64,000 bases of DNA from Vitis vinifera. Lineage: Eukaryota; Streptophyta; Magnoliopsida; Vitales; Vitaceae. Of this stretch, positions 24,422-37,139 are shown in pieces (within the stretch, counting starts at the first letter, position 1; each line of letters opens with the position of its first letter). The notes under the pieces are model-generated. The model had not been told where the DNA came from. It saw only the letters and a list, made by a program, of their open reading frames with translations, and ran no database searches. The DNA lies in the NCBI RefSeq assembly GCF_030704535.1, contig NC_081819.1, positions 16,211,501 through 16,275,500 on the forward strand. Direction: 5' to 3'. A program made the translations under genes and the position numbers.

Positions 24422-27400
24422 GTTTTTTTTTTTTTTTTTGATAAGTAAAAAGTATTGTATTAAAAAAGTATACACGATGTATACATATACAAAAAACCAA
24501 TAGGGGCGAGAACGCACAGAAAACGACCTCACCCTATGTAGAGCATAACCAATCCACAAAATCTAACAAAGAAGTGACACTATCCCCCATATACACTCTA
24601 ACCCAATCCCAAAAGATGTACAAAAAAGAACTTTTGATTGTTTGATTTGAACTTTCCCTATCCTCAAAGACTCCTATTCCTTTCTTTCCAAATAGACCAA
24701 AAAATGCAAAGCAGGGCAACTTTCCAAGCCTTTTTCCTCTTTTTGTCAGCCAAGTGACTATTCCAACTTAAGAGCACCCCTCTCACAGACGAATGCATCA
24801 CCCATTAAACTTGAAAAAGAGCAAAGACCAGCTGCCACAGTAAGCTTGCTTTCATACAATGCAACAAAATATGATCTCTCATTTCCTCAGGTACCGTACA
24901 CATGTAGTATTTGTTTGGCAACCTCCAACCCCTCCTTCTAAGTTAGCCCTGAGCCAATATTCTAGCCCAAGTTGCCTCCCAAACAAAAAAAACTAGCTCT
25001 TATAGGGCCCAAGAGTTCCACACTGTATTGTGCGGGAAAGACTTAGAGCTCCTACTTGCCAAAGAGAAGTAATAAGATTGAATAGAAAAAATTCCATTCT
25101 TAGTCCCTATCCATACCATGTCGTCAATAGAACCTGAAACAATAGAGTTGTTATGAAACCTCCCAAACATAGAATCAACATCCTCCAACTCCCAATCATT
25201 GAAATGTCTAATAAACCTTGGACTCCAACTACCCCCATCCCAAACATCTTCCACCTAAGCATCCTTAGAGATAGCGATAGAAATAAAGGCCCAAAAATGT
25301 GTCCCTTAGAGGTGTTTCCTCACACCGCTTATCACCCTAGAACTTCATCCCGATCCCCAAACCGACCTTAAGCCTTGTATTAGCTTTGAAAACATTCCAT
25401 TCATTTCTAATCGCCTTCCAAACTCCTAAACCAAACCTCCCTTCCACCTCCTTTGTGCAACACGCCCCCTCTTGCACCCCATACTTACCAATTATTACCA
25501 GTTTCCAAAGAGTATCCCTTTCCTTCACAAATCTCCAAGACCGTTTCCCCAACAGGGCCTTATTAAAGAGAGGAAGACTTCTAAAACCCAAACCCCCTTT
25601 TTGTTTCTCCATACAAAAAATCGACTGCTTCACCAAATGAGGCTTATTTACCAAACCCCCTCCTTCCCAAAGGAAGTCTCTTTGGATTTTTTCCAATCTA
25701 GCCGCCACTCTAATAGGGATAACAAAGAGGGATATAAAATAAATAGGCAAGCTAGATAAAGTGCTCTTAATCAATGTCTACCTTCCACATTTCAAGATAT
25801 ATTGTCTCTTCCACAAAGCAATTTTTTTTTTTTAACCTTTCCTCCACCCCTTCCCAAATCCTATTGGTCTTGTAAGGAACACCTAAGGGGAGGCCCAGGT
25901 AACCGGATGGAAGAGTGCTCACCTTTCAAAATAAGACCTCGTCATACTCCTCCACATTTTGGACGTCTCCAACATAAATCAACTCACTTTTCTCCATATT
26001 TATCTTGAGACCGGAACATGCCTCAAACCACAAAAACACCCAACTCAAGTACTCTAGACTTTCCTTGCCTACATCACAAAAAATGAGGGTATCATCTGCA
26101 AAGAACAAATAGGAGACCTCTACTCCCACCTCATACCATTCCTTAACTTAGAACCCCTAAAAAAAGCCATCCTCCTTTGCTCTAGAAATCAAACAAGAAA
26201 GAATCTTGATCACTATAATAAACAAATAAGGAGACAAAGGGTCTCCTTGTCTCAACCCTTAAGAACTGCTTAAAAAACTAGGAGTGTCATTGATCAATAT
26301 AGAGAAGCGAACCGTTGAGATACACCATCTAATCCAATCCAATCACTCGGAGCCAAAGCCCATTTTCTCCATAACTGCAATTACACAATTCCAATTTACA
26401 TGGTCATACGCCTTTTCTATGTCCAACTTGCAAAGAAATCCACTCAAATTATCTTTAAGTCTAGAATCAATGACCTCATAGGCTATCAAAACTGCATTCA
26501 GGATTTGCCTCCCCCACACAAAAACATGTTGAAAATCCGAGACCAAAGAACCCACCACCTTTTTGAGTCTATTAGCTAGGACTTTGGCCAACAATTTGTA
26601 CAAGCCCCCAACCAAGCTAATAGGCCCGAAATCCTTGAACTCTTCAGTTCCCCCTTTTTAGGCACCAAGACTACAAAAGTAGCATTTAAGCTTCTCTTAA
26701 AGCATCCCGTGTTGTAGAAGTCTCTAAAGAAACTCATGACCTCACTTTTAACAACATCCCAACAGTCTTGCCAAAAAGCCAAAGTAAAACCATTTGGACC
26801 CGGGGCTTTATCACCACATAAACTAGACAAAATTGAAAAAACCTCTCATTTAGAAAAAGGAAGCTCCAAATCTACTGTAACCGCTGGCGACAAAGAATTA
26901 GACACCAGTCCCTCTATACTTGGTCACCATTCCCCTGTCTAAGACAGTAACGGATGAAAACCATCTGCCCTCCCTCTTTAATGTTGTTCTCCCCCTCTAG
27001 TAAAGCACGATTTATCCTTAACTTCTCCAGGAAATTCCTCTGTCTACGAGAGTTAGCCATTTTGTGAAAAAATCTAGTATTTTTATCCCCTTCTTTCAGC
27101 CACAACTTTCTTGATTTCTGCCTCCATAAAATTTCCTCCAATAATGCCTAATTTTAAGCTCATCTGTCACCATCCTTTTAAGCTCTAATTCCTCCATTGT
27201 GAGGGTTCTAACTTTTTCCATTGCATCCCACTGTCCTAACTGCAACAAAGCCTCCAGTTTTTTGGTAGACACAATCCAAAAAATCTCCCTTTTCCGCACT
27301 TTAAGATTTTGTTTCAATCTTTTGAGCTTAATCACCAAGAAATGGTTGTGAGTCCCTTGGACTCTATAACCCTCCCACCAATTCCTCAAGAGATCTTTAA

Positions 27401-30400
27401 ACCCGTCCACCTTTAACCACATATTTTGAAATTTGAATGGAATCTCTCCATTTCTTATCCCTCCACCATCCAACATTATTGGTGAATGATTAGAGGTTGG
27501 ATTAGGCAAGATTTTTTGAACCAAACCACTGAACTAGTCTTCTCGATCATAAGAAACTAGAAAACGATCTAGCTTAGAGGCAAAACTGTTGTTTAGACCA
27601 CCGCACCATGTATACTCGCCACTAGATAGGGGAAGGTCCTTAAGGCACAACTCGTCAATAACCTCTGAGAAACGTCTCATGGTAGCTAAGTGTCTCATAC
27701 AACCCCTCATTTTCTTTGGAAATCTCACCACATTATCTCCCCCAATACACCAAGGATCCCTTCAAAGACCTCTTATAGCACTAAGCTCAACCCAAAAATC
27801 TTCCCTTTCCTCAGCTAGCACAAGACCATAAACCTTGGAAAACATCCACTCAAATCCACCTTCACAATTTCTAAAACGACATGACATTGAAAAAGCACCT
27901 ATCTCCATCTCCAAAAGCTCTAACACCCGCTTATCCCAAAAAACCACAATTCCCCCTACTTGGCCCTTAGCATCCACTACCCCCCTTTCCAAAAATCTAT
28001 CCACAACCAAGCTCCTCACCATTCTAACTATTATTTGTTGCACCTTCATTTCTTGAAGACAAACAAAAGATCGGCCGAGTACATATGAATCAAGGATTTG
28101 ATCACACTACGCTTATTCCCCTCATTTATCCCTCTAACATTCCATGAAATAATCCAAAGCTTCATTGGCACACCCTAACCAAATCCCCATAGATTATTCC
28201 TCCCCCTTTCCCACCACTCAAAACAGTCTTATGGTTAACAGATTCCAACTTTTAAAGGTTCCTCTCCAACTTAGATCCACTTGCTTTGGCCTTTTTGGTC
28301 CCTTGCCTTATTGTCTTCCCTTTAATTCTCAATTCCAATTTTTCCAAAAGGCCTAAAATTTCATCTTCAAATCCGTCCACTAGAAGTCCTGATACTTTGC
28401 TAAAAGCTACTAATCTTCTGAAACTTCCTTGGGAACATGGAGAATCCCACTGCATCTCCAGTGGGACTCTACTCTTTCCCATAACATCAACCTCTTCCTC
28501 CTCCCCCATCAACAACCTCGACTCCGTACCCACCCAAGCTGGCTGAAGCTGTACCCATGACCCATCTTTCAAAATCAAGGATAGGGAATCATTCCCAACC
28601 TTTTCCTCCAGCATCTGATCCACTCTATCCGTTGTCGCCAAATCTCCCCAATAGATCAATCTTAGATCATGATGATCCTCCTCGAAAGCCCCATAAAGAG
28701 GAGTAGAAGAAGGAGTCCCTCCCCCCGAGTCGGGAAAAGAAATAGACAGCATACCTTGGAAATGCACCGTCTCCGGCAATAGAGTTTCATCCATAGGAAA
28801 TAGATCCTCCCCCGACTACCTCCTTCCATGCACTTCGACCGGAGACCCCTCCCACCTAGGACAAAAAAGATCTCCACTGAGAGAAAGAGAAAAGGGTTGG
28901 GCCTTAATCCCTCCCTTCTCCACTACATCAGAAGGGGTTGGGCCTGGAAGGCTCTAGTGGGCCAAATTAGAAGACTACACATGGGCTCTTTTAACTCCAA
29001 GGCCCTATTAACAGCAGGAAGGCCTAGCCATTCTTCTTTGGGTTGGGCCTCCTCACCAAAGGGTTAGACCACTTCTCCATTGTGCTCCAAAGTCCAAGAA
29101 GGGTTAAAATTTACTCCGGCACGCCTTTGTAAAGCTGCTCCAGCTACCAATGATTGACCTTTCTCCCACACAAGACCTACCATCACGTGCTCCTATACTT
29201 CTCGCTGCAATCTTCCCACCAAAGGAGCTAGAGAGGCCGCTCCTTCTACAGGCCTCGTCCTACTAGAAGGCGACAACTCCTCAGTTGGGTTTGGTCCTGT
29301 GATCCCGATGCGATTAGTTGTGCGTGAAACATAACCCTTCTTCTCCCAAACCTCCTGTCTCTGAGCACAGGGGACCATCGGAACTACCCAAGGAGGAGTC
29401 TCCCACCATAGATTAATTGAAAAACAAAGATCTCCTACCACCACCTATAACTTCCATAGTACCTTTCTTCCATTGTCTTGATTAGCACTCTTGCCCACTG
29501 TAAATTTCTGCCCCCCATTGTCTCCTCGTCCACCCACAGATGGCCTCCGCAAACATCACCCACTTGTCTAAAGAAATCCCTATGCCACAAGCAAAGCGGA
29601 AGCCCCACAATCCTCACCCAATGGGAACTTGGTTGAGAACTCTCACTAAGACATCCTACAGTAGGACTCCATCTTTCCAGCTTTAGAGGTCTCTACTTGA
29701 AAACATCCAAACCTTCTTGCAACTCCCTTTCCGCCTCCCTTGCTAACTCGAATTCAAACAAAATCCAGGACCCACCCAAAGGGAATAACGACAGACTCCC
29801 TTTCAACCTCTGATGATATCTAGTCCAATCCTCTAGAGAGGACAGCAACGGGCCCTCCTCTAAGACATCCCCCCACTTTCCCACCAAACATCGATTAAGA
29901 AACTGCAATTTGTTGAAAGAGTTTACTCCCCCATACTGCAACCACACCTCTTCACTCACACTCCCCTGTTTCAACGAGGGAATGGCCTCCAAAGACCCTT
30001 GCCCCTGCCCATGTTCCCCCTTAAAGGCATCAATCCTACCCTCCTTGGGCTTTGTTTATTCTACAGTCTCTCAACTTTTGAGCAAGAACAAACCATCCCC
30101 CCGGCAACCGTTTCCCCTCTGGGAAAATCAACACAAACCTATTCGCCTCTGCTGAAAACGCCAAACACAGCAGATACCTTCCTGCCTCATTGCTGTGCAG
30201 CTGAAGCTTATAGGTCCTTCCTTCCTCCACCCAAGAATTTTTGAACTCCTTCAAGTTCTCCTTTTGGCAGCATTCTTCCACACCTTCTAGGAGTAAGGAT
30301 AAACCCCTCTCTCCAAATCTAATCCAAGAAGAGAAGTTCCGACCCCTCTCTGTAATTACCCCAGTCCACTTCCCTTTAGACAGCTCCACCGAAATCTCAA

Positions 30401-30486
30401 AGGACTTGGACTCAATCCCAAACCAAGCCCTTCGTCCGACCTTCATGGAGAGAGCTTCCTTAATAATATTCTTTCAAAGTGGACTA
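24422..30486 (-). mobile_element. Nearly full-length L1 retrotransposon, inactivated
   Basis: Read on the minus strand, the ~6.1 kb unit has both L1 ORFs. ORF1 starts at about 30446 (WFGIESKSFEISVEL, then SSWIRFGERGLSLLLEGVEEC) with a DUF4283-like domain to about 29435 (GLPLCLWHRDFFRQVGDVCG). ORF2 starts at 28165 with MKLWIISWNVRGINEGNKRS, the APE-type endonuclease, continues in 28049-27534, then the reverse transcriptase: [14 protein letters not shown] near 26800, GLRQGDPLSPYLF near 26260, and FFADDTLIFCD near 26100. The zf-RVT end stops near 24534 and a poly-A tail (T-run 24423-24440) closes it. Frameshifts and stops break both ORFs, including one early in the endonuclease after DLLFV. GTCAAAG at 24415-24421 and 30487-30493 may be the target duplication. 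Confidence 0.88.
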
Positions 30487-31276
30487 GTCAAAGTTTTCTG
30501 AAAATGGCCAATTTATTATCTTAGTTTAATTGTAGACAATGAGGGATACATAGGGAAATAGGTTTCTATAGAATTCCTACATGGTTTATGTTACTGGAAT
30601 ATATAGATCAAATTAAAAGGATCTTTTAATTTGAATAGGAGCATGTGAGAAAAAATCCAGGAGTGTATGGATTTGCCATGGTTTGTGGAGCCAACTTTTA
30701 GCCATCAACAGTATATTGAAAGTTTTGAGTGTAGGTGAGATGATGATTTAAGGTTAATGAATGGCAAAACAAGGGTAAAATTGAATATGAGCATATGAAA
30801 GAAAAACCATGAGTCTATCCCTTTTAGATGATAAAATAAACATCTTATGATGCTTCCCTTATGTCCATAAAATAAATAAGAGTTCGTCTTTTAGACTGTT
30901 ATAAGGTTCTACAAAAAGGGGACTGAGAAAGAACACAAGGAAATCTTGATCGGATTTGAACATTCATGGAGAGTAGGGTATAAGCAAAGTGTTTTGGCTG
31001 ACAAAGCCTACTCTTGAACAGTTAATTAGAGTAGATGTTTGCTTATGTTTTAATGCTTGAATTGAAAAGTTACTTTGTTCTGTCAAATGTCTCCATAAAG
31101 GTTCAATAACATATGTGCACACATGCGCACCTGGAACATTTTCTTTTATGGGGTTTATCAACATTTTGTTATTATGGTTTCAGATTGTTTTTTTTCTTTA
31201 TTGTATCAGGTTGGCTAATATGAAGGATTTTCTCTCTGAGTGGAGAAATAATCAAAATTATTCCCCTTCTCTGCAG

Positions 31277-31376
31277 GTTTGAATCTGTATACCTAGATAG
31301 TGGTTTTCGAGTAGCAAAGGACATCCGGGAAGATTATTTAGTTGTTGAACGGGCACCTTATGAATGGAAAGAGTGA
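31277..31376 (+). CDS. Second copy of the fibrillin last exon (candidate alternative terminal exon)
   Basis: This 100-base exon-like unit follows a good acceptor (CCCCTTCTCTGCAG) and, like the exon at 21501-21600, starts in the same phase, has the same length and ends with TGA. It encodes FESVYLDSGFRVAKDIREDY then LVVERAPYEWKE: 25 of 32 residues equal the upstream copy. At the DNA level 77 of 100 bases match with no gap, and twelve codon differences are synonymous against seven that change the residue. That pattern fits a maintained coding exon. Spliced to exon 2 (17794) it would give a second 219-residue fibrillin. Other possibilities are that only this copy is used, or that it is a dead relic. 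Confidence 0.65.
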
Positions 31377-31892
31377 GCTGCATTAACGAAGTAAAATAGA
31401 CCTCTTTTGCATAGTGCTTCTATTTTTTCCATTATTACTTTTTATGTTTCAGAAACTTAGTCAGTGGTACTGTTTCTCTTGTTGATCAATTAACACCACT
31501 CTTGTGTGTTTCTTCCGTGGATTGCTTTGTTAGCTAAGACCCCACTTTCCCTTTTCTTGGGTTTCAGGTTTTCTTTTGGATTGCATAGCTCCTGGACATT
31601 AACTCTAGAAGCATGAGGTTGGAACTTATTCCTCAGCCATAAATTGTTTTTCTTCTCTGTACAGTTCCTTTGAATTGTTTTATCAACTAATACATATTGT
31701 ACATTACAACATATGTAATTAATACAATGTTATCACATTGTTTATTTTTGGTCCAATGGATGCATTTGCTATCAAGGAAAGTATCAGTACAGGCATCTAC
31801 AAAGAACAAGATGCTGGGAACAAGATGCATATACAAAGAACATTGATATAGCAACTCTTCCTGGATTTCTGTGTTGAAACAATGCATCTAGG

Positions 31893-31894
<2 letters not shown>

Positions 31895-31923
<29 letters not shown>
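31895..31923. repeat. (CT)n microsatellite
   Basis: About fourteen uninterrupted CT units. Confidence 0.95.
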
Positions 31924-31925
<2 letters not shown>

Positions 31926-32932
31926 CTGTTCCCCACAAACAGCACACCAATGCACGTTGTCAGCCTCCCCCACACCCCACCAAACCCCTATACACCACAA
32001 AACCACCACCACAATCAAAAGAAAAAAAGTCACCCCCAAAAAGGAAGTTACTCATTAACCAGTGCATTTGTGTGTTGTGTCATATGGTGACTTTCATGAT
32101 AGAATCACACTATGAACAAGTTGGACAGTCAATTAAATGGAAGCACAATGTCATTTGGCTCTTTGCCAAATTTCATTGATTGTTTGTTGTCTGATTATAT
32201 AAGGCTAAGAGTACTTGGCAAGTTGCTAGCTGCTCAACTCGGTTTTGTATAGATATCTTCATATCTCATCTCACAGAGTTTTTCCTAATCCTATGCTTGC
32301 AGTTCTGGCTTATGTTTATATGTTCCATGGAATTAGTTCCTGCTATGGACTGGATGGATGACCACCAAAGAATCTGAATGAGAAGATGGAATTGCATTCC
32401 TTTGGTCCAGAGTAGATCATCTCAGCATATTGTGTTTTCTGAAATAAGAACAGTATATGACCTTCCAAAGGTATTTACACATCATGGTATTTTTCACATG
32501 CATTTAGTTGTCATTGTCTTATCCATATTTAACTTCAGTGCTATCTTGTACCTATTCATCTCTGCTACAAATTTTGGTTCTTCAGCTTGGGGACCCCTAC
32601 GTGTCCATCACGGGTTTGCAGTTTTTCTGTTTATCAGATAGATGCCTATTTTGTTAATTTATACCTCTGTTTCAATAGTAGTGTCCTTTAGCCTTCTTAG
32701 TTCGTTTATCTCTGTGTCATTTGCATGCCAAAAGGGGATAAAAACCCCAATGTTCTCTGAGATGTTCATTTACTCTACTGACCATAATCAGTTATTCTAG
32801 TTCCTCATATGTTTAGGTGAAAACTTAAATGGAATCCCATTGTTGTTGAGTTCTGGAGCTCCTTACAGCCCCATATGTCTACTGCATCTGTACCACAGAT
32901 GTATCCATAGAATCATAGTAAAAAGGACTATA

Positions 32933-33000
32933 GTCCCTGAGATTGGGAATGGCCCTGAGGTTGGGAATAGCCCTGAAGTTGGGCAATGTCCCTGGAAATA
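32933..33000 (+). repeat. Minisatellite, 18-19 bp unit
   Basis: Units of the form (G/A)(T/G)CCCTGAGRTTGGGAAT repeat three times with a fourth partial copy. Differences between units are single bases and one inserted C. Confidence 0.8.
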
Positions 33001-36000
33001 GTCTTGGAAGAATAGAGAGAGAAGATGAATACTGTCTTTGAAAAGTTTTCCAAAAAGAAATAATAGCAATGGTTGGAGAAGAGAATGAAGGGTAGCTATT
33101 CACTTATTCTTTCAATAAGTGAACTCTTAAAAGAGGTAGGGTGAAAATCCAGTGGAGATATCTCACCCGGATCAATCTGGGAAAACACAGTTGGTTAGAT
33201 TCTGGTAAAAAGACCAAATGAGGATAGGTCTGGAAATAGTACAGGAAAGTGTAGGGGGTGGAATGCCCCAGCTTTCAGTCCGAAGAAAGAGCCCCCACAC
33301 AGTTGGTAAGAATCACGTGTCATGACCCCATATTTGGATATTGATGGAATTGCATGGAAACAATGCAGGAAGTCAATTGATGGTAGGGTTTTGCTGACAC
33401 CCCACCTTCACATATTAGATTTCCGCACTTTCTGGGTCCTACTCCTACGCAATACCCACCATTTTCTCATATTGTGATAAATCGGTGCTTGCTGTATACA
33501 ACAGGCAATTGCTGTACGGAACCCACATGCACTGAGACGTGTAGGCAAAATAAAAGGAAATGGATACAAGAATAAAGTAGTTTTCTGTGGTCTCTGTGCT
33601 GCCGTATCATGGAGTGTGTGTCTGTGATGAAGAAAGTTGACAAATAGTGAAAATCACTTCCTCTTGGCCTTGGTGGTGGGGGCCCCTTTGGGACCTTTTG
33701 GGATTTTGTATGGGACTTTTTTTCTTGTCTTTTTCTTTTTTCTTTTTTCTTTTTTCCATTGTTTTCCTTTAATTTTCCGAGCTACCAAATTTGAAACTGA
33801 AGGATGAATTGCGAATTTTGAGCCCAAATGACACTTTTTTTTTTCTTTTTCTTACTTTAAACTCATTTTATGAATCAAACAATTTGAATCTATTTGTGAT
33901 GACCCAAAATCTGAAAACAAGCCTGTTTGAAGCAGTCTTGTTTTTGCCCATTCTCTCTATGTTGGTAGGGTGGCCCAAGAATCCTGATACCCTTTAAAGT
34001 GAATTCTTTAGTAATAATAATGGGAACATCTTTTTATATTTTTATCATTAGGGGATTATTTAAATTCATAAAAAAAAAAAAAAAAATCTTCCTAGGAATA
34101 ACTTTCCATATTCTTTTGTCTGCAGCTACAGAATATTCTTGCTTCAATTTTCTTTGATAGACACCTTCATGTGTTAAAAACAGAAAAGCAACTCTTCTGA
34201 TAGGCCTTAAACAGCATCAATATATTCTCATTAAAATATTTTTCACATCATTCTTTAGTATATAAGATTAGGAAAACATCATGTCCTAAAAAGATGATAA
34301 TGATTTTGGTCCCCTTTGGAAGAGGAAATCTTAGGAATAATCTGGAATATATGTGTGGGGTGTCATCTTAAGAGTTAAATATTCAAGTGAGAACCGGGAA
34401 AAAAAAAGAACAAAAAAGAAAAAAGAAAAGAAAAAAGAAAAAAGAAAAAGAAAAAAAGGGTAAGGGTAGAGAGAGAATGGGAAGAGATCTTGGGTGGTCC
34501 CAATGATCCAGGGTTTGGGGGTCAATAAATTTTTTCGATAAAAGAAAAGTATGAAGTGGGAAAAGGGGGTGTTGATCTTTTGGGAAACACTTGCGTGTGT
34601 TTGACCTACACAAAAGTTGCGGTCTCCTCTACCTATCCGGAATTTGGAATTTTTTTTTTTAAAAAAAAAAAATTATTTGAGATGTGAAATATGAAGTTGT
34701 ATTCTGAATAGTGAATTTCAGTCTTAAGTGTTGATAATTTTAAATTTAAAAATTTACAGTAAAATTATTTTTTGAAAATATAATTCCTTATTAACCTTTC
34801 AAAAAGTATCATATGTTTAGAAATAGGTTTTTAAATCTCTTATTAAAAAAAAGAAGAAGGTATTTTTCCTTACCTCCAGCCTCCTTATATTTTCTTTCTC
34901 TGGATGAATTCTTATGCTATATTTGGTTTAAGGAAATATTAAAACATATATATTTATATTTAATTTTACTATAAAAAATAATTAATTAGAAACTTATGTA
35001 TTATTAAATTATATATTTTTTTATATAAAAGAATTAAATTAAATAAAATGAGTTTGAAGTGGTATACAAAAATAATTTTTTATTTTTTATATTTATATAT
35101 ATTTTTATATTTTTTATTTTTACATTTTCCTTCAATTTTTTCCAAACTAGACACAATATTGAAGTTTCAATAACCTTGTTTTCTTAGGCCTAATAAATTA
35201 ATTTTGGTAACAACCCACTTAAATTTAATTTGATTTATGTTGGTATATTTATTGAAACCTTCTTACATAAAAGTTATTATTATTTTTTATTATAAAAATA
35301 GAAAATAGAAAGTTTGTTTAAATGAATATTAAATTAAGATTAAATATTATTACATATATAATTTCACAATAATTAGAAAAGAATTTTCAAATTTCAAATT
35401 TCCACTTTATGATATAGTTTTGAGAAATTTTGTGAGAATTTCAAGGATGAGGTAAAAGGGCTAATAATAGGACAATTAATTTCAATTATGTGACAGAGTA
35501 TTAAATGGACCCATCATTTAAAGTGAAAAGAAATGAAATCAAGATTGGAACTATTTTTGGAAAAAAAGTTATTTTAGATTTTAGTGGTAGAAAATAGTAA
35601 AAAAAGGTGAAGGGCAGGGTCCCAGCCCCCAGGGTCACATACAAATTAGTTGTCCTATGGTTTGGAAAATCAAATTTGACGGCTTCTGGTCCTACAATAT
35701 CTTTGAATTAAATCTTTACAATTAATTCAATTCGGTGACATTATTTATTTATTTATTTATTTATTTTTAGGGAGAAATTGTTAGAATTGTGAGTATTTTC
35801 AATTTTTTTTTCCATGATTTATGCTTCTGACAATGATTGAAGCATTTCATGATTTGATACTAATTTATGAGGCTGACATATACTTGGGCCCTCACTTTTT
35901 TCTTTCTCCTTTTTTTCTTTTTTGCCTTTTTTTTCCTGGGTTTTTGTCATGTGGAAGAAAAAGAAAATGGGTAAAGTTTTTTTTTTTTTTTTAAAAAAAA

Positions 36001-36065
36001 TAAAAATAAAAATTGGATATATGATGTGGGTTTAGAAAGTTTAGAAATATTTAATATAATATTTA

Positions 36066-36181
36066 GAGTCCGTTGGATACTGATTTTAGAAGGGGTTTTC
36101 AATATTTCTAATATTTGAAAAAATTTATTATTCAAGTGTAAGAAAAATTAAAAATATTTATAAAATCACCATCAAACACAT
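36066..36181. mobile_element. Foldback element, family A, copy 1
   Basis: The left end CCGTTGGATACTGATTTTAG and the right end AAAATCACCATCAAACAC are imperfect reverse complements. The inner parts also pair (TTTCTAATATTTGAA against TTCAAGTGTAAGAAA). The whole unit is about 115 bases, AT-rich and without an ORF, as in MITEs. Confidence 0.5.
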
Positions 36182-37093
36182 TATTAATATATTAATTTTT
36201 TTGAGAAAAAGTGTAAAAAATGTAAAATAGAAAGAAGAAATAAAAATAAAAATAGATTTAAATTTTATTTAATTTTAATTATATTTTCGTGTTAAAATCA
36301 AATATGAAATATTATTTTTTATTACTTTTTTTTTCTTTCTTAATACTTTTGTTGAAACAAAAATTATATAAGTGTTAGTTTTTTTTAATATAAAAAATAA
36401 AAAATGGTGATAACTTTAATACAAGAAATATAGACTTAAATATTACTTTTAAAATTTTATAATTTAATATTGAAACCTTATCATTTTAAATAATTAAAAA
36501 AAATCACTATCATTCAATTATAATCCTCTAAAACTTCTTATATCTTATATAAAAATTATTATTATTTTATATTTTAAAGTATAAAAAATAAAAAGTGTAC
36601 TTCAATGAACTGTGATGTCCCACATCGAATAGAAAAAAAAAATTCTAACACTATGTAAATATGAACTTCTTATTGACTTTATAGATGCATTTTAAAGTTA
36701 TAAAGACTTCTTTGAACTCAAAATGAATAATATTTATATGGTTAACTGCAATACTAATCTCGTATAGGGTTTTGATCAATATTTTCCATAAAAATGCTAC
36801 ATGCACTAAAAATATTCTTATCATAACTACCTCTATTTTTAGTTATTTATAGATATTTGGAATAATTAGATGAATTATTATTAATCTTACGTATAAATTG
36901 TAAATTATATTTCTCTTTTTAATCTTTTAAGGAAATCTTATAAAGATTTCCTTGCCGGTGGGAATTGATTGGCAAAATTCTAGGTTGGTGGGTTTCTAAT
37001 TCTGCGGGTAAAATCATAAAAAAGGGGATAAGTCGTCTTAACATCATCCATAAATTCTATGTAATATTAAAAATTATAAAATTGTAAATGTAT

Positions 37094-37095
37094 CA

Positions 37096-37137
<42 letters not shown>
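37094..37137. repeat. (TTA)n microsatellite
   Basis: About fourteen ATT/TTA units in an AT-rich desert. Confidence 0.95.

Positions 37138-37139
<2 letters not shown>

Larger units (their letters stand above)
31377..34390. other. Gene-free stretch after the second fibrillin exon
   Basis: Presumed 3' UTR followed by DNA without a protein I can name. It holds a (CT)n microsatellite at 31895-31923, an 18-19 bp minisatellite near 32933-33000 and pyrimidine runs near 33716-33760. A short ORF at 32378-32641 has no recognisable motif. Confidence 0.5.

Noticed and set aside
28286..30501. Several plus-strand ORFs between 25.1 and 30.5 kb
   Set aside because: All are antisense shadows of the minus-strand L1 ORF1 and ORF2.
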